Shown here: positions 62,315 through 64,000 of the stretch, piece after piece
Position numbering within the stretch: position 1 is the first letter of the stretch
Layout of the letters: the number at the start of each line of letters is the position of its first letter
From: Gordonia malaquae NBRC 108250
GTDB taxonomy: Bacteria; Actinomycetota; Actinomycetes; Mycobacteriales; Mycobacteriaceae
DNA length: 64,000 nt
Direction: 5' to 3'
Assembly (NCBI RefSeq): GCF_000344135.1
Contig: NZ_BAOP01000002.1
Span: 212,672 to 276,671 of the forward strand
Notes under the pieces: model-generated
Database searches by the model: none
Told to the model about the DNA's origin: nothing
The model's input: only the letters and a program-made list of their open reading frames with translations
Program-made: the position numbers and the translations under genes

Positions 62315-63369
62315 CGGCGGCGATGCGATGGAGGTCGGCGAGCGTCGACCTGTCGGCGAGCGCCCTGCTCAGCGAAGGACCGGCCGCACTCGATCACACC
62401 CGGTTCGCACAATCAATGCAGGCCGCGGCCGCCGACGCCCACCGCGGGCGGGTGTTCGCCGCACTTCCCTTCCGTCGTGATCAGGCGTCGACGATTGTTC
62501 TCCCGATCGGTCCTGAACCGGAGCGCCGGGCGATCGAGGAATCGGAGTTTCGCGATGGAGGCCAGTCGTCGCCGGACGACTACCGTGACGGCGTCCGCCT
62601 GCTGCTCGAGGCTTTCGCCGACGGAGACGTCGAGAAGGCGGTGCTCGCGCGGTATCGCGATCTGTCGTGCACCGAGCCTTGCGATCCGCTGGCGATCGCT
62701 GGACGTCTGGCCGCCGACAATCCGGCAGCATATGTCTTCGCGTTGCCCGTGGCCGACGGCCGACATCTCGTCGGCGCCAGCCCCGAACTGTTGATCGCCA
62801 AATCCGGAACGAGCGTCCGTTCTCATCCGTTGGCCGGCTCAGCGCGACGCTCTCCGGATTCGGCGACCGACCGCGCCCGTGCAGACGCGCTCACGGCGTC
62901 CGAGAAGGACCGCCGCGAACACGCGTACGTGGTCGACGCCATCTGCGACGTGCTCGCCCCGTACTGCGCGCGTCTGAGCGCTCCCGAACCGGGATTGCTC
63001 GGCACCGACAGCATGTGGCACCTCGGCACCGAGATCACCGCGGAACTCCGAGATCCGGAGTTGCCCGTGGGCGAACTCGCCGCACTGCTGCACCCGACAC
63101 CCGCCGTCTGCGGCACCCCGCGAATGGCGGCATACGACCTGATCAGCGAGGCCGAATCATTCGACCGCGGCTTCTTCGCCGGTGCCGTCGGATGGTCCGA
63201 CGCCCACGGCGACGGCGAGTGGGCCGTCAGCATCCGGTGCGGCGACGTGTGGTCGGACCGGATCCGCGCCTACGCGGGCGCCGGGATCGTCGTCGGCTCA
63301 GAACCTGACGCCGAACTCGCCGAGACGTCCGGAAAGCTGTCGACGTTCCTCGCCGCTGTCTCGACCTGA
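62311..63369 (+). CDS. dhbC: isochorismate synthase (DhbC/EntC type)
   Basis: A 352-residue chorismate-binding enzyme that isomerises chorismate to isochorismate. EKAVLARYRDL supplies the Lys, VGASPELLI and RSHPLAGSARR follow, and LGTEITAEL with HPTPAVCGTPR forms the metal and substrate end. FFAGAVGW is typical. A menaquinone MenF role is possible, but the iron box and entA coupling point to siderophore synthesis. The 4-nt overlap with entA shows one operon. Confidence 0.87.
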   Translation: MTAAMRWRSASVDLSASALLSEGPAALDHTRFAQSMQAAAADAHRGRVFAALPFRRDQASTIVLPIGPEPERRAIEESEFRDGGQSSPDDYRDGVRLLLEAFADGDVEKAVLARYRDLSCTEPCDPLAIAGRLAADNPAAYVFALPVADGRHLVGASPELLIAKSGTSVRSHPLAGSARRSPDSATDRARADALTASEKDRREHAYVVDAICDVLAPYCARLSAPEPGLLGTDSMWHLGTEITAELRDPELPVGELAALLHPTPAVCGTPRMAAYDLISEAESFDRGFFAGAVGWSDAHGDGEWAVSIRCGDVWSDRIRAYAGAGIVVGSEPDAELAETSGKLSTFLAAVST

Positions 63370-63392
63370 ACTGGGACGACCCCATTCACCGG

Positions 63393-63689
63393 TCACCCGG
63401 GCAGGAACGCCATCTGCACCCCGCCGGTGGCGAAGTTGGCCACGTCCGCGCCCGCCGCTCGCCCCTCCGGGGACCCGAGGCCCGCAGCCGCCGCTTCGCG
63501 CGACTCGAACTGCAACTCGGTGATGATGTAGAACGCGGGTTCACTGCCGTCGAGCGTCTCGCACTTGGTGACCGTCGCGCCCTGCAGTCCGGGCATCTTC
63601 TGCGCGATCGGCATGTGGGTGTCGTGGTAGTACTCGTCGAAAGCCGCCGCGTCGGTGGGCTGGCCGTAGATGACTGCGACTCGATACAT
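63393..63689 (-). CDS. EthD-domain protein
   Basis: A 98-residue ferredoxin-like alpha/beta barrel protein of the EthD family. The hallmark FDEYYHDTHMPIAQKMPGL is present at 18-36 (His pair in the helix). Members act with cytochrome P450s in ether degradation or in small-molecule metabolism. The start MYRVAVIYGQ at 63689 is chosen over an ATG twelve codons earlier. It converges with dhbC. Confidence 0.8.
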   Translation of the reverse strand: MYRVAVIYGQPTDAAAFDEYYHDTHMPIAQKMPGLQGATVTKCETLDGSEPAFYIITELQFESREAAAAGLGSPEGRAAGADVANFATGGVQMAFLPG

Positions 63690-63721
63690 GGGCGCTCCTG
63701 AGTTGTTCGCGTGCGGGCCGG

Positions 63722-63850
63722 TCAATGCGTGTGCGCGCCGTCGCGCTGCTCCGACCGAAGGGTTCCGACGTCTGCGACGTAGTCGCGGCCGGTCGCCTCC
63801 AGCATGAACGGCTGCAGCACACTTCGCTGACTGTCGGTGAATCCCAGCAT
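63722..63850 (-). CDS. possible 42-residue protein
   Basis: A short frame from an ATG at 63850 gives MLGFTDSQRSVLQPFMLEAT and continues to a stop at 63722. GC3 use is gene-like and the frame is open further upstream without a start. There is no good ribosome site. It may be real, may be the C-terminal end of a protein whose start is lost, or may be chance. Confidence 0.25.
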   Translation of the reverse strand: MLGFTDSQRSVLQPFMLEATGRDYVADVGTLRSEQRDGAHTH

Positions 63851-63887
63851 TCCGAAGCCGAGATGGAGACTGGGACGATTCGCTGGA

Positions 63888-64000
63888 CTACCAGACCATC
63901 GCCAGCAGCTGATCGAGGCCGATGAGAACCGCGATGAACACGATCATCGTCAGGATCCGATCCCACCAAGGATGCTCCAGTCTCCAACCCTCATAGCGGC
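63888..64000 (-). CDS. C-terminal fragment of a membrane protein
   Basis: The minus strand from the right edge reads RYEGWRLEHPWWDRILTMIV and a further hydrophobic helix (FIAVLIGLDQLLAMVW) before a stop at 63888. This looks like the last membrane helix of a protein continuing beyond the window. The family cannot be told. Confidence 0.45.
   Translation of the reverse strand, partial: RYEGWRLEHPWWDRILTMIVFIAVLIGLDQLLAMVW

Noticed and set aside
63541..63987. A 148-codon minus-strand frame at the right end
   Set aside because: It overlaps the EthD gene in another frame and is composed of Arg/Ser-rich shadow sequence.

Overview
The window comes from a high-GC mycolic-acid actinobacterium (order Mycobacteriales). 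Gordonia is the best guess, with Williamsia or Rhodococcus possible. This rests on a mycofactocin locus, KstR-type boxes, Mce-associated membrane proteins, a SigK/RskA/Fasciclin/DipZ block and a block matching the M. tuberculosis order echA7-fadE12-accA2-accD2-fadE13-Rv0976c. The genus is an inference. No tRNA, rRNA, CRISPR array, prophage or insertion sequence was recognised.

Region 1 (1-10.8 kb) is a mycofactocin locus in two pieces. mftR is divergent from mftA-mftB-mftC-mftD (8.4-5.5 kb). mftE appears only as a 5' fragment running off the left edge (304-1). Between them lie two Ser/Thr kinases, a mycofactocin-type short-chain dehydrogenase with a KstR box, and an alpha-methylacyl-CoA racemase. 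Beyond mftR is kshB, also behind a KstR box. Steroid-ring oxidation and mycofactocin redox chemistry are therefore adjacent and partly share a predicted regulator. Region 2 (10.8-18 kb) holds an AlkD-like glycosylase, a ferredoxin-reductase-type flavoprotein with a KstR box, four overlapping Mce-associated genes, and a coupled P450-TetR-SDR operon.

Region 3 (18-31 kb) contains menC, an MpaB/DUF2236 protein, several single genes, a large VWA lipoprotein, a SHOCT protein and the str operon (rpsL-rpsG-fusA-tuf) with a good promoter and terminator. Region 4 (31-42.6 kb) has a GntR/MFS pair, then a SigK module: amine oxidase, DUF1365, ufaA1, sigK and rskA in one operon, then a TIGR01777 epimerase, a fasciclin lipoprotein and dipZ. 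Three CCATCC-N15-CCGAAT/C promoters occur there, and two sit 7 nt from a start codon, suggesting leaderless mRNAs.

Region 5 (42.7-48.3 kb) has a GAF/Fis regulator, an aldehyde dehydrogenase and an NDMA-dependent (mycofactocin-type) alcohol dehydrogenase, so the cofactor made in region 1 probably has a client here. An intergenic block follows with two tandem, roughly 95-bp nested inverted repeats, then a small secreted protein. Region 6 (48.3-60.3 kb) is an eight-gene acyl-CoA degradation operon (TIGR03084 protein, AtuA-like, fadE13, accD2, accA2, fadE12, echA7, TetR), followed by a thioesterase and an SDR. Region 7 (60.3-64 kb) has a FadA3-like thiolase and an iron-box-controlled 2,3-dihydroxybenzoate pair (dehydrogenase and isochorismate synthase). 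Many genes overlap by 1-4 nt, and several ends carry long perfect hairpins.
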